Shown one piece after another: positions 31,735-39,002 of a stretch of 64,000 nt of DNA (its first letter is position 1; every line of letters begins with the position of its first letter). The position numbers and the translations under genes were made by a program. Source of the DNA: Mycolicibacterium fallax (GTDB lineage: Bacteria; Actinomycetota; Actinomycetes; Mycobacteriales; Mycobacteriaceae). The stretch spans positions 2,852,001 to 2,916,000 of the forward strand of contig NZ_AP022603.1 of the NCBI RefSeq assembly GCF_010726955.1, written 5' to 3'. The notes beneath the pieces were generated by a model. The model had not been told where the DNA came from, searched no databases, and saw only the letters and a program-made list of their open reading frames with translations.

Positions 31735-34332
31735 TCAGGCTCCCATCCCACGTCGGCGGCGTCGGGTTACCAGGACGATGCCGGCCACCACCCAGATCGC
31801 CATTGGCAGCATCGTCGCGGCATAGAACACCGGGCGTGACGGCGCGGGTGCGGCGATCACATACGGCGTCCACGGCATTGACCGAGGGGACCACACCTGG
31901 TCCAGGGGCACCGGGCTCACCACGCTGCCGAGCCAGACGTGCTTGCCGCCGTCGGTGGAGACCGGACCGTTGATGGAGGGCCGACCGCCGGTGGCCATCG
32001 CGGCGTACTTCTGCTGGAACTCCGCCTCACCGATCTCGGTGGTGCTCACCTTGCTGAAGTCGACGCCGCCCCAGGTACTCGTCCAGGTGGTACCCGAGCC
32101 GTCGGTCCAGCTGAAACTCGCCTCGCCGTTGTGCAGCGAGTGGACGAAGCTGTTGAACACCGTCATCGGGTCCCACGGATCGATCCACTTGTCGACGTTG
32201 TTGCTGTTGATGATCTTTGAGTACTGCGACGGCTTGACGGCGTTGCGCTTGCGGTACCACTCGGCAGCCACCCGGCTGGCATACACCCGGCGCAGGTCGG
32301 CGAAGTTCGGCGCGTTGTTGATCCGGTCGATCAGCGCGGGCAGGATCATGCTTTCGTACAACTTGCCGTTGCTCGTGGTGACCGCAGGATCCTGACCGTC
32401 GCACATGTCGGTGCCGGGGGTGACATCGCTGTCGTCGTGCCCGATGTTGACGGTCAGTGGCGTGTCGATGACGTAGAGCTGATCGCCATCCTCGTGCACC
32501 ACCGCGGGTGCGGGTTCGATCCACAGCCGGCGGCCGAGGTAGCACTTGCGGCCGCCGAGGGCGTCGACGAAGTGCTTGCCGAGCTCGGTGTCGTTCTTCT
32601 GCAGCCGCGCCGACTCCTTCTTCATCTCCAGGTCGGCCACGAGCAGCACGCGACCGGCTTCGGTCTTGCCGAACACCGAGTCGACGATGCGGTCGGGTTC
32701 GGACTCCTTGAGATTCACCCAGAACTTCTCCGGCGAGACGGCCATCCACACGAAGAAGGCGTCCATTGCCATGTCTGCGTTGCGCCGACCGCCGTAGGAA
32801 GCGACCGGCTGGGCCAGCGCGTCCGCGCGGAATGCGTACTGCGTCAGGGGTTTGCCACCGGCTGAATCGGACACATAGCGCATCTCCAGGGTGGAGAAGT
32901 CGATGCCGCCAAGGTCACCGGTGGCAGTGGTGGCCGGGCCCGAGACCGGGCTGGATGGGGCGACGGGGCCTGACGCCGGCGCCGGTTGGTAGACCGGGGG
33001 TGGTGGGGCGTTGGCGGGTGCGGGTTGGTAGATCACCGGTGGTGGGGCGTTGGCGGGTGCGGGTTGGTAGATCACCGGTGGTGGGGCGTTGGCGGGTGCG
33101 GGTTGGTAGATCACTGGCGGTGGGGCGCCAGCGGGGTCCGGTAGGGATTCAGCCGGAGCGTTGGTTTCCGGGGCGGCAATCGGAGCCGGGGCGTTTACGG
33201 GTGCGGTCGGACGCGCCGGTATCGGCGCCTTGCTGGTGACCGGTACCTGTGCGGTGGCCGGCGCCTGCTCGGTGGGCGGTGTCTCGGCAGGCTGAGTCGG
33301 CTCGGACGCCGGGCTCTGTTCCTCGGCCTCAGCCTCGTCCTGGTCGTACTGCGCCGCCATTTCCGCCAGCTCCCGCTGCATTTCAGGTGTCGCGGCGGAT
33401 TCGTCGAGGACCGGGATGGGGGAGGGGCTGGTCGGGTCGGCCGGAATCTGTCCCCGGCCATAGGCCTTCGATGGGATGTACTTCGCGCAGAAGCCGGGCG
33501 GCATCTTCACACCCTCGGTTTTCCGGAGCTCGTCAACGGCGTCGGCGAGCCATTTCAGTGTCGCGTCGGTCGGTTTCTCGCCGAACATCAGCACCACCTT
33601 GGCGCCGAGCTCGCCGGCGCGCTTCATGTGGTCGAAGAACTGCTTGCGGGCGTGGTCGCCGAGGCTGGCCCCGGATTTGGCCTCGACCAGCGTCCACAGT
33701 TGCTTGGGCACCGCATTCGAGATGTTGGTGAGGTCCAGGACCGAGTTCGGTCCGGGCAGGGTGGAAACCCCGGGAATGCTCTTGCTGAGTTTCTTGTTCG
33801 CGATCCACGTGTCGTCGAGCTTCCACAGCCCATCCTTGAGGAACGTCTCGAAGGCCGGGCCCACTCGGCGGTTCGTCTGCAGCTGAATGTAGCTGTCCAG
33901 CCACTCCTGCCAGTCCAGCTGGCTGACGTTTTCGCCCTTGTCGCGCTTCGCCTGCTTCTGGCGCAGATAGCGCTTCCAGCGGGCCTTCACGCCCTCCGGG
34001 GTGTTCACATTGGAGTTCTTCCCGCCCTTGATGCCCGCCCGTTCGTTGAGGGCGCCGAGCTCTTTCGCCGTCGGTTCCGGGAGCTCGGCCAGGCTGGGGT
34101 CGAGCGCGTCGTACTCGTACGGGATGGGCTCTTCGGTGGTCGACTCCGTCGCGTCGTAGCCGGGCAGCTCGAAGCCCGGCGAACAGTCGCCGTATCCGCC
34201 GTAGGCCGCGTTCCCTTCCGCTGCGGCGATCGAAAAGCTCTGCAGCAGAAGTGAAACTGCCAACAGCAACGTCGCGAGGAGGCGGGGCAATCGCAGCGAG
34301 CGGACGGCCCGGGTCGAGCGCTGAAGGTTCAC
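31735..34332 (-). CDS. large exported, membrane-anchored protein with PD-(D/E)XK nuclease-like signature
   Basis: This 865-residue protein has an N-terminal signal helix LATLLLAVSLLLQSF cleaving near AAA-EG. At residues 155-260, Glu162, Asp200 in NSVLDLTNIS and Glu217-x-Lys219 in WTLVEAKSG, then Gln231, fit the PD-(D/E)XK (REase-fold) pattern. An acidic segment and four APPPVIYQPAPAN repeats (about 400-450) lead to an unrecognised globular domain with SPEKFWVNLKESEPDRIV. The end is a membrane helix and RRRRRGMGA, giving extracytoplasmic topology. The GTG start overlaps an AGGAGG, so the true start is uncertain. I do not know its function. Confidence 0.8.
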   Translation of the reverse strand: MNLQRSTRAVRSLRLPRLLATLLLAVSLLLQSFSIAAAEGNAAYGGYGDCSPGFELPGYDATESTTEEPIPYEYDALDPSLAELPEPTAKELGALNERAGIKGGKNSNVNTPEGVKARWKRYLRQKQAKRDKGENVSQLDWQEWLDSYIQLQTNRRVGPAFETFLKDGLWKLDDTWIANKKLSKSIPGVSTLPGPNSVLDLTNISNAVPKQLWTLVEAKSGASLGDHARKQFFDHMKRAGELGAKVVLMFGEKPTDATLKWLADAVDELRKTEGVKMPPGFCAKYIPSKAYGRGQIPADPTSPSPIPVLDESAATPEMQRELAEMAAQYDQDEAEAEEQSPASEPTQPAETPPTEQAPATAQVPVTSKAPIPARPTAPVNAPAPIAAPETNAPAESLPDPAGAPPPVIYQPAPANAPPPVIYQPAPANAPPPVIYQPAPANAPPPPVYQPAPASGPVAPSSPVSGPATTATGDLGGIDFSTLEMRYVSDSAGGKPLTQYAFRADALAQPVASYGGRRNADMAMDAFFVWMAVSPEKFWVNLKESEPDRIVDSVFGKTEAGRVLLVADLEMKKESARLQKNDTELGKHFVDALGGRKCYLGRRLWIEPAPAVVHEDGDQLYVIDTPLTVNIGHDDSDVTPGTDMCDGQDPAVTTSNGKLYESMILPALIDRINNAPNFADLRRVYASRVAAEWYRKRNAVKPSQYSKIINSNNVDKWIDPWDPMTVFNSFVHSLHNGEASFSWTDGSGTTWTSTWGGVDFSKVSTTEIGEAEFQQKYAAMATGGRPSINGPVSTDGGKHVWLGSVVSPVPLDQVWSPRSMPWTPYVIAAPAPSRPVFYAATMLPMAIWVVAGIVLVTRRRRRGMGA
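32983..33129 (-). repeat. 39-bp tandem repeat encoding APPPVIYQPAPAN
   Basis: On the plus strand, GTTGGTAGATCACCGGTGGT and the following GGGGCGTTGGCGGGTGCGG form a 39-bp unit. It occurs in two exact copies flanked by two diverged copies. It encodes the Pro-rich extracellular stalk of the surface protein. The near identity of the central units suggests recent duplication or copy-number variation. Confidence 0.85.
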
Positions 34333-34446
34333 CTCCTCAGGCTAAATTTGGGATGACGACCTTCCGCGCACCAATTTTTTCGGCGATTTCCGGGTTCGAC
34401 AAGTTGGTGACGCCGACCGGCCGCGCCGCGCCCTAGGCTTGCCGGT

Positions 34447-35460
34447 ATGACTGCGCAATCGTTGGCCGCCGCCTGGGAGGACGGGCTCTCCCCGGCACTG
34501 GCGGGCCTGGCCGCGGTGTTGGAACCCCACGACGTGGAGCTGGACTATTCCGTCGAGTCGCTGCGGGCCCTGGAGGGTTTGGTGCTGGGGTTGTTCGACA
34601 CCCCGCAGGACGTCCTGGCCGAATCCGATCGGGCTCTGGTCCGCGGCCTGCTGGCCTACATCGGGTTGACCCTGGTGCACCTGGCCGGCGGCAACTGGGG
34701 CTGGGACGACGAGGCGGGTTTCGCGCTGCGTGGCCGGCCGGAGCTGCCCGAGGCGCAACTGGCCGGGGCAGTCGCAGCGCAGCGCTGGGGCTGGGACGGC
34801 AGTGTGGAGGCCCCCGGGCTGCCCGTCGCGGTGCCGCCGGAGAACCTGGGCTTGGCGCCGATTTCGCCGCTGCACACGCTGCTGCGCGTCGTCGCCGAGC
34901 GGTCCGGCGGCGAGGGCGCGCTGGTGCGGGCCTACCGAGATTGGCTGGCGGTGGTGGGCAGCGCGCCGACGACCGGGGTGGTCGGCATCGACATCTACGA
35001 CCGCCCGAAGCCCTCGCCGCTGCTGGACAGTTGGCTGGCCGAGCGGCGGGCCGACTTCGCGGCCTGGTCGGCCCGCTACCCGGGTAACTGGGATTTCAGC
35101 CCGGACTCGGTCGACGAGCTGCTGCAGGTGGTGCGGGCGCAGACCCCGACGGCCGAGGAATTCAACGAGCCGGCCAATGCCGATCTGGCGGCCGGTGCGT
35201 CCTGGTACCTGGGCGAGATGCTGGTCCGGGGCGCGCCGTCGTTGTGGATCTATATGGACTACGACAACCTGGTGCTGAGTCGGCTGGTCGACGAAGGAGA
35301 CTCGCGGTTGGCCTGCTACTCGGTGCAGAGCGCCGACGACGTTGCGTATCTCACCCCGTTCTATCTGCTTCAGTACAGCCTGGAGACCGGTCGGCCGGAA
35401 GCCCGAACGTCGTACGACACCTGGTGCGCCTTCGTCGACCCAGGGGCGGCACCGGCCTGA
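34447..35460 (+). CDS. hypothetical protein with an internal duplication
   Basis: The 337-residue soluble protein appears to contain two copies of one domain. Residues about 38-90 (ESLRALEGLVLGLFDTPQDV, then LVRGLLAYIGLTLVHLAGGNWGWDD) align by eye with about 220-275 (DSVDELLQVVRAQTPTAEEF, then LAAGASWYLGEMLVRGAPSLWIYMD). Both copies end in a Gly-Tyr-x-Gly/Leu-Val-aromatic strand pattern. No catalytic motif is recognised. TAGGCT (34434-34439) lies 7 nt before ATG 34447 with no ribosome site, so the transcript is probably leaderless. It is divergent from the surface-protein gene and converges on a metallophosphoesterase. Confidence 0.75.
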   Translation: MTAQSLAAAWEDGLSPALAGLAAVLEPHDVELDYSVESLRALEGLVLGLFDTPQDVLAESDRALVRGLLAYIGLTLVHLAGGNWGWDDEAGFALRGRPELPEAQLAGAVAAQRWGWDGSVEAPGLPVAVPPENLGLAPISPLHTLLRVVAERSGGEGALVRAYRDWLAVVGSAPTTGVVGIDIYDRPKPSPLLDSWLAERRADFAAWSARYPGNWDFSPDSVDELLQVVRAQTPTAEEFNEPANADLAAGASWYLGEMLVRGAPSLWIYMDYDNLVLSRLVDEGDSRLACYSVQSADDVAYLTPFYLLQYSLETGRPEARTSYDTWCAFVDPGAAPA

Positions 35461-35467
35461 TCGCCGG

Positions 35468-36052
35468 CTACCCGGGTGTGGGCAGCAGTTCGGCGACCGC
35501 GCTCAGCGGCACCGGGCCCAGCTCCCAGGCGTCGACGCCGACGTGGATGGCGTGTCCGCGGACCCGCTGGCCGCTGTGGGTGTGGCCGTGCAGCAGCCAC
35601 ACCCCGAGGTTCGGCAGCCGCCACTGCTCGTAGCGGTTGTGCGTGTCGGCCGGGTCGGTGGAGTCCTGATACGGGAAGTGCGACAACAGCACCTCGACGC
35701 CGCCGATCCGGCGGCGGGCGGCCAGCCCGACGGATTCGAACACCTTCAGGTAGTCCGGCAACAGCGCGGTGGCGTCGCGGTGCATGGGGTGCACGCCGTC
35801 GTGATTGCCGGCGATCAGCCGCTTGGTGCCGGGCCGCTCGGCCAGCCAGCGCAGGGCCCGCAACTGCGCGCCCTTGCCGCCCGCGGACAGGTCACCGAGC
35901 ACCCAGACCAGGTCGACATCGGTCACCGCCGCGTCCCAGCGCCGCGCGAGTTCGGCGTCGTGGTCCTCGACATCGGTGAACCCGCGCAGCTCGGCGACCT
36001 TGAGATGGCCGATGTGCGGGTCGGCGGTGAACCAGCTCTGGCGGCGCGGCAT
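35468..36052 (-). CDS. calcineurin-like metallophosphoesterase
   Basis: The 194-residue product carries the complete di-metal phosphoesterase motif set: FTADPHIGH (Asp-x-His), VLGDLSAGG (GDxx), IAGNHDGV (GNHD), LLSHFPYQ (His) and LLHGHTHSG (GHxH). There is no signal or membrane segment, so it is cytosolic. The compact size and HIGH-type N-terminus resemble YfcE-like or phage-type phosphoesterases. The substrate is unknown; cyclic nucleotides and other phosphodiesters are possible. It is 3 bp from the VIT-type transporter upstream, and the two are probably one transcript. Confidence 0.9.
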   Translation of the reverse strand: MPRRQSWFTADPHIGHLKVAELRGFTDVEDHDAELARRWDAAVTDVDLVWVLGDLSAGGKGAQLRALRWLAERPGTKRLIAGNHDGVHPMHRDATALLPDYLKVFESVGLAARRRIGGVEVLLSHFPYQDSTDPADTHNRYEQWRLPNLGVWLLHGHTHSGQRVRGHAIHVGVDAWELGPVPLSAVAELLPTPG

Positions 36053-36055
36053 GAG

Positions 36056-36769
36056 TCAGTCGAGCGCCACCCCGACCAGATGCCCGATCGAGTAGGTGAC
36101 CAGCAGGGCCAGGGTTCCGCCGATCACGTTGCGCAGCACCGCCGGCCGCGCCGGGGCACCGCCGAGGCGGGCCGAGACCACCCCGGTGACGGCCAGCGCG
36201 GCCAGCACCGCGCCCGCGGTGATCGGGATCCGCAGTTCCGCGGGGGGCCACAGGATCGCCAGCAGCGGCAGCAGCGCGCCGATGGTGAACGCCAGCGCGG
36301 AGGAGAACGCCGCCTGCCAGGGGTTGGTCAGCTCGGTCGGGTCGATGCCGAGTTCGGCCTCGGCGTGCGCGGTGATGGCGTCGTGGGCGGTCAGCTCCTC
36401 GGCCGCCCGGCGCGCGGTCTCCGCGGACATGCCCTTGGCCTGCAGCAGGCCGGTCAGCTCGTCGAGCTCGGCGTGCGGATCGTCGCGCAGCTCGAGGCGC
36501 TCCTTGTGCAGCAACGCGCTTTCGGTGTCGCGCTGGGTGCTCACCGAGACGTACTCGCCGAGCGCCATCGACACCGCGCCGGCCAGCAGCCCGGCGACAC
36601 CGGCGGTCAGGATCGGGGCGCGCTCGGCGGACGCGGCGGCGACACCGACGACGATGCCGGCGGTCGAGACAATGCCGTCGTTGGCGCCCAGCACCCCGGC
36701 GCGCAGCCAGTTCAGCCGGGCCGCCACCGAACCGGTGTGCGGTTCGGCCGGATGCGGGACGGTGGTCAC
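36056..36769 (-). CDS. VIT1/CCC1-family iron/manganese transporter
   Basis: The 237-residue product has the family opening WLRAGVLGANDGIVSTAGIVVGVA (helix 1). SMALGEYVSVSTQRDTESA follows in helix 2 and the cytosolic metal-binding loop, rich in Glu/Asp/His (LLHKERLELRDDPHAELDELTGLL). Three further helices lie in the C-terminal half. Family members export or sequester Fe2+ and Mn2+. ATG at 36769, near the metallophosphoesterase gene with which it probably forms an operon. No metal-dependent regulator is adjacent. Confidence 0.92.
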   Translation of the reverse strand: MTTVPHPAEPHTGSVAARLNWLRAGVLGANDGIVSTAGIVVGVAAASAERAPILTAGVAGLLAGAVSMALGEYVSVSTQRDTESALLHKERLELRDDPHAELDELTGLLQAKGMSAETARRAAEELTAHDAITAHAEAELGIDPTELTNPWQAAFSSALAFTIGALLPLLAILWPPAELRIPITAGAVLAALAVTGVVSARLGGAPARPAVLRNVIGGTLALLVTYSIGHLVGVALD

Positions 36770-36819
36770 GGTCTGACCCTAGAGACGGCCCCGCAGCTGC
36801 GCCAGCAAAGCAAGCCTTG

Positions 36820-37704
36820 TCATACCGGAGTGTGGTCGAGCAGGGCGGCGCGGACCTCGCAGGCGGTGTGCTGCTGCCAGAGCGCCTGCACCGGCAGCAG
36901 CAGCGGGGGCTCGAGTTCGACGACGACGACCCGGCCGCCGACGGCGGGACCGGGCTCGGCGGTGACCAGCGCGACGGCGCCGGTGGTCAGCGGGGCGGTC
37001 ACCATCGCCGCGCCCTGCACCCGGCTCACCACGAAATCGGGCTCGAAACCGCAGCGCCGGCAGGCCGCCATCAGGAAGTCGCTGAAATAGGACGCCCCCG
37101 GCGGCGCCCACAGCGCCAACGGCTCCCCGGCCAGGTCGGGCAGCGTGATCGCGGCCGCCGCCGCCAGCCGGTGGCCGGCCGGCACCGCGGCGCGGACCCG
37201 GTGATAGCCGAGCAGCGCCGAGGCCAGGTCACCCCCGGTGGCGACCCCGCGGCGCAGGCCGAGGTTCAGCGTCCCGTCGAGCACCCCGGCGGCCAGCCGG
37301 TCCGGGTAGCACTGACGCAGCGTGAACGACATCGTCGGGAAGGCGGCGATGGCCGGCTCGAGCAGGGCGTAGACCTCGGTGCCGTCGAGCGCCGGACTGT
37401 GCCCGACCACCCATTCCCGGGCGCGGCTGCCGGCGGCCCGGACCCGCTGGCCGACGGTGTCGGCGGCGGCCAGCAGCGGCCGGGATTCGGTCAGCAGGGC
37501 GTGCCCGGCCGGGGTCAGGCTGATCCGCCGGCCGGCCCGGGACAGCAGCGCGACCCCGAGCTCGGCCTCCAGCCGGCGCACCGAGGCGCTCAACGCCTGC
37601 TGGCTCAGGTGCAACTCGGCGGCGGCGGCGGTGAGGCTGCCGGCGTCGGCGACGGCGGCGAACTGTCGGATGCGGCGAAGGTCGGCGACCACATCCACAA
37701 CCAT
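36820..37704 (-). CDS. LysR-family transcriptional regulator
   Basis: The 294-residue product has an N-terminal winged helix (RRIRQFAAVADAGSLTAAAAELHLSQQALSASVRRLEAELGVALLSR). An effector-binding periplasmic-protein-like domain follows from about residue 90. ATG 37704 gives the typical LysR N-terminus, and longer upstream in-frame sequence is not LysR-like. The gene is divergent from an SDR gene at 37769 across a 64-bp interval, the classical LysR arrangement in which the regulator controls its neighbour. The effector is unknown. Confidence 0.93.
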   Translation of the reverse strand: MVVDVVADLRRIRQFAAVADAGSLTAAAAELHLSQQALSASVRRLEAELGVALLSRAGRRISLTPAGHALLTESRPLLAAADTVGQRVRAAGSRAREWVVGHSPALDGTEVYALLEPAIAAFPTMSFTLRQCYPDRLAAGVLDGTLNLGLRRGVATGGDLASALLGYHRVRAAVPAGHRLAAAAAITLPDLAGEPLALWAPPGASYFSDFLMAACRRCGFEPDFVVSRVQGAAMVTAPLTTGAVALVTAEPGPAVGGRVVVVELEPPLLLPVQALWQQHTACEVRAALLDHTPV

Positions 37705-37768
37705 AAGTTGTGAATACCGCGAAAAAAACTGTTTCCCTCTTGTGTAGAGCGCGATTAGCGTCGGGCCG
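37705..37768. promoter_or_regulatory. divergent LysR/SDR promoter region
   Basis: This 64-bp interval holds the inverted repeat CAACCATAAGTTG overlapping the LysR start codon, an A-rich stretch GCGAAAAAAACTG, and TAGCGT (37756-37761). TAGCGT lies 7 nt before the SDR GTG and is predicted to be its -10 for a leaderless mRNA. LysR autoregulation and activation of the SDR gene are inferred from the arrangement. Confidence 0.5.
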
Positions 37769-38518
37769 GTGAGCGAACTCAAGGGCAAGACGGCGGTCGT
37801 CGCCGCAGGCGGAAAGAACCTCGGCGCACTGATCAGCACCGAGCTGGCCGGCCGCGGGGTGAATGTGGCCGTGCACTACAACAGCGCGGCCAGCGCGGCC
37901 GAGGCCGAGGCGACGGTGGCGGCGGTGCGGGCGGCCGGCGCCGATGCGGTGAAGGTGCAGGGCGATCTCAGCGTCCCGGCCAACATCACCGCGCTGTTCG
38001 ACGCGGCCGTCGACGCCTTCGGCTCGGTGGACATCGCGGTGAACGCCGTCGGGAAGGTGCTGCGCAAACCGATCGTGGACATCACCGAGACCGAATATGA
38101 CCAGATGTTCGACGTCAACGCCAAGGCGGCGTTCTTCTTCCTGCAGGAGGCCGGGCGTCGGCTCAACGACGGCGGCTCGGTCACCAGCATCGTCACCTCG
38201 CTGCTGGCGGCGTTCACCGACGGCTACTCCAGCTACGCGGGCTCCAAGAGCCCGGTCGAGCACTTCACCCGGGCGGCGGCCAAGGAGTTCGGGGTCCGTG
38301 GCATCAACGTCAACAACATCGCCCCCGGGCCGATGGACACCCCGTTCTTCTATCCGCAGGAAACCCCGGAGCGGGTGGAGTTCCACAAGTCCCAGGCGAT
38401 GGGCAACCGGCTGACCCGGATCGAGGACATCGCCCCGCTGGTGGTGTTCCTCGCCGGTGACGGGCACTGGACCAACGGGCAGACGCTGTTCGTCAACGGC
38501 GGCTACACCACCCGCTAG
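37769..38518 (+). CDS. short-chain dehydrogenase/reductase
   Basis: The 249-residue classical SDR has an unusual cofactor motif VAAGGKNLGALIS in place of TGxxxGxG. It retains NAVG, Ser144, and the catalytic Tyr156-x3-Lys160 in GYSSYAGSK. The C-terminal FVNGGYTTR is typical of FabG-like 3-ketoacyl or alcohol dehydrogenases. GTG 37769 has TAGCGT 7 nt upstream and no ribosome site. The adjacent divergent LysR gene is the likely regulator. The stop TAG overlaps the stop of the convergent STAS-like gene in the tetranucleotide CTAG. Confidence 0.92.
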   Translation: MSELKGKTAVVAAGGKNLGALISTELAGRGVNVAVHYNSAASAAEAEATVAAVRAAGADAVKVQGDLSVPANITALFDAAVDAFGSVDIAVNAVGKVLRKPIVDITETEYDQMFDVNAKAAFFFLQEAGRRLNDGGSVTSIVTSLLAAFTDGYSSYAGSKSPVEHFTRAAAKEFGVRGINVNNIAPGPMDTPFFYPQETPERVEFHKSQAMGNRLTRIEDIAPLVVFLAGDGHWTNGQTLFVNGGYTTR

Positions 38519-38880
38519 CCGGCCGCCCAGGTCTTGGCGGCGTCCAACTCGGCCAGTGCGAAGGTCTTCATCTCGCCGGGCACCAGCCAGGCCATCGCGT
38601 GGATGGCGTGGGTGGCCCAGGTCAGATCGGTGACGATCGCGATCCGCCGGAACTGCTCGTGATGGCGGATCAGCGCGCCGAAGCCGACCTTCATGTCCTC
38701 CAGCAGCGCGCCGGGGCCAAACCCCGCGTAGTCATCGGCGATCACCTCCACCAGGCGGAACTCGTTGTCGCCGAACGACTTCTCCAGTTCCGGGACCGCC
38801 GCGAGATCCTCGCGGTGCAGCTTGCCGGACACCCGGATGCCGGCGACACCGGTGGGCATATCGGGTAGCAACTCAATCAT
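38515..38880 (-). CDS. SpoIIAA-like / STAS-SEC14-type protein
   Basis: The 121-residue product MIELLPDMPTGVAGIRVSGKLHREDL has the alternating strand-helix pattern of the SpoIIAA-like (DUF3478) family. YAGFGPGALLEDMKVGF and IAIVTDLTWATHAIHAMAWL follow, and it ends ELDAAKTWAAG. Proteins of this family bind hydrophobic ligands, but a biological role is generally unassigned. There is no membrane segment. Convergent with the SDR gene with a 4-nt overlap of stop codons, and divergent from the OPT transporter gene across 122 bp. Confidence 0.82.
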   Translation of the reverse strand: MIELLPDMPTGVAGIRVSGKLHREDLAAVPELEKSFGDNEFRLVEVIADDYAGFGPGALLEDMKVGFGALIRHHEQFRRIAIVTDLTWATHAIHAMAWLVPGEMKTFALAELDAAKTWAAG

Positions 38881-39002
38881 GGCGGCCTCCTTCGCGGGTC
38901 ACCTTTGACGGTACGCCGGGACGGCGGGATCGTCCCTGGCGCACACTGTTAGCGCGGCCGCGCTGTGGTGGTCCGCTCCCAGATGTGCGAGAGGACCGCA
39001 GG

